The position numbers and the translations under genes were made by a program. DNA of 7,303 bases from Alcaligenaceae bacterium (GTDB lineage: Bacteria; Pseudomonadota; Gammaproteobacteria; Burkholderiales; Burkholderiaceae_B): positions 1-7,303 of the forward strand of contig JAAZDZ010000514.1 of NCBI GenBank assembly GCA_012512545.1, written 5' to 3'. Under the pieces are notes generated by a model. The model worked only from the letters and a program-made list of their open reading frames with translations. It ran no database searches and was not told where the DNA came from. This document shows, piece after piece, positions 6,385-7,303 of this stretch. Numbering within the stretch: the stretch's first letter is position 1; each line of letters begins with the position of its first letter.

Positions 6385-7183
6385 TTACGAGGGCTGGCGA
6401 TCACCGGGAGGAGTCACCCGCCAGACTATGTTGGATAAATCATCCGCCACGATGACCGCTCCTCGCGGATCTACCGTCACACCGACCGGGCGACCGCGGG
6501 CACGCCGGTTTGCCTCATCCAGAAAACCCGTGACGAAGTCGATGGGCTCGCCGGCGGGCTTTCCATCCTCAAATGGGATGAAAACCACCTTGTAACCCAC
6601 TGGGCGAGAACGGTTCCAGCTCCCATGCATGCCCACGAAGACGCCATTTGCGAAAGGCTCACCCACCGCCGGGTTGGAGAAGTCCACCCCCAGGGCTGCG
6701 ACGTGTGCTCCCAATGCATAATCGGGTGTCAACGCCGAAGCCACCTTTTCCGGATCTTGTGGACGCACCCTGTCGTCGACATTCTTGCCCCAATAACTGT
6801 AGGGCCATCCGTAGAAGCCACCTTCCTGCACTGTCGTGAGATAATCAGGAACAAGATCAGGTCCAATTTCATCCCGCTCGTTCACGACCGCCCAGAGTTG
6901 CCCGGACTGCGGCTGTATTGTCAATGCCGTTGGATTACGCAAGCCTTCAGCATAGGTTCTGTGTGCCCCGGTCTCGACGTCAATCTGCCAAACCACTGCG
7001 CGATCCGCCTCCACCACCATACCGCGCTCGGTAATATTGCTGTTTGAACCGATACCCACATAAAGATATCGCCCGTCTTCGCTCGCCGTCATTGCTTTGG
7101 TCCAGTGGTGATTGATCGCTTTGGGCAGGGCGGTGAGTGTCTCGGGCGCGCCGCTAGCCTGCGTCTGCCCTTCCTCGGTCGCG
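6385..7183 (-). CDS. PQQ-dependent sugar / L-sorbosone dehydrogenase-like protein, 3' exon of an intron-split gene
   Basis: About 265 residues of a six-bladed beta-propeller dehydrogenase. Visible family signatures are INHHWTKAMTASEDGRYLYV then GIGSNSN, GLRNPTALTIQPQSGQLWAV then VNERDEIGPDLVPDY, GGFYGWPYSYWG, HGSWNRSRPVGYKVVFIPF, and the closing GRPVGVTVDPRGAVIVADD with WRV. Soluble glucose/sorbosone dehydrogenases use PQQ to oxidise aldoses or aldehydes, usually in the periplasm. Family length is about 400-440, so roughly the N-terminal third, with any signal peptide, is not here. The frame stays open past 7183 to a TTG at 7272, but those extra residues (CGNSARTDLCGGHRVTGVPT) come from intron domains V and VI and are not protein homology. 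The EEGQTQASGAPETL stretch after the junction looks like genuine family sequence. The 5' exon should lie beyond the intron, outside the window. The product can be made only if the intron splices. Confidence 0.85.
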
Positions 7184-7303
7184 GTAGGGACACCGGTTAC
7201 CCGATGCCCCCCGCACAGATCCGTACGTGCAGAATTACCGCATACGGCTCCTGCCTTGGGTTGTGACGTCAAAACGAACCGAGGGATAGGGATGCTTCGG
7301 AAC
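7184..7303 (-). mobile_element. 3' end of a group II intron (domains V and VI), running off the right edge
   Basis: On the minus strand, 7250 to 7218 reads as a domain V hairpin. GAGCCGTA pairs with TACGGATC, a two-base CG bulge sits on the 3' side, and an upper stem TGCGG/CTGCA is capped by TAATT. This matches the group II domain V plan (AGC triad, two-nt bulge, about 34 nt; here 33). After a 7-nt linker, 7210 to 7187 forms a second hairpin: GGGGCATCGG, loop GTAA, CCGGTGTCCC, ten pairs including two G-U. This fits domain VI. It is followed by TAC, matching the usual AY 3' intron end at 7184. The dehydrogenase coding sequence begins at once on the other side. The rest of the intron, with any reverse-transcriptase gene, lies outside the window. 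The triad G faces A rather than U, and the branch-site A is not obvious. Confidence 0.75.

Noticed and set aside
7235..7303. Tail of an intron-encoded reverse transcriptase (frame ending VRFDVTTQGRSRMR then TAA)
   Set aside because: It would run into domain V and shows no recognisable maturase motif; only about 22 codons are visible.

Overview
The window looks like chromosomal DNA of a free-living member of the Pseudomonadota, probably a gammaproteobacterium. It is moderately GC-rich, carries a LolD/FtsX/HlyD-type export cassette, an old-yellow-enzyme oxidoreductase and a sorbosone-dehydrogenase-like gene, and holds worn remains of a type I restriction island. The taxon is inferred from gene content only.

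Left part (1-1189): the 5' end of an old yellow enzyme family NADH:flavin oxidoreductase runs leftward off the edge. Divergent from it, across about 200 bp of intergenic DNA, is a stand-alone family 3 substrate-binding-domain protein that lacks an obvious signal peptide and has no transporter partners in view. Its stop overlaps tail-to-tail by 8 bp with the last gene of the next operon.

Centre (1182-4349): a tightly coupled leftward operon encodes a periplasmic adaptor (HlyD/RND type), a MacB/LolC-type FtsX permease and a LolD-type ATPase. The gene junctions overlap by 1 and 8 nt. Together they should form an ATP-driven inner-membrane exporter or extractor whose adaptor spans the periplasm.

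Right-centre (4414-6275): a decayed type I restriction-modification (R-M) island, also leftward. In transcription order it holds a 5'-truncated but long-open ATP-binding protein (AlbA_2 remnant plus histidine-kinase-like ATPase), the first 18 codons of hsdR overlapping it as ATGA, the last 28 codons of hsdS, and the first 25 or so codons of a DUF1016 (YhcG-type PDDEXK) gene. None of the last three is long enough to be found by normal gene calling. They were recognised from their conserved termini. A nearly fourfold 21-bp tandem repeat sits inside the ATP-binding gene.

Right edge (6385-7303): the 3' portion of a PQQ-type sugar/sorbosone dehydrogenase gene, read leftward. Immediately upstream lies what looks like the 3' end of a group II intron (domains V and VI) in the same orientation. 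The dehydrogenase appears split by the intron, and its apparent N-terminal 30 residues are intron sequence read as protein.

Overall: ordinary metabolic and export genes flank a small accessory zone in which a defence island has been reduced by deletion and a retroelement has entered a neighbouring gene.
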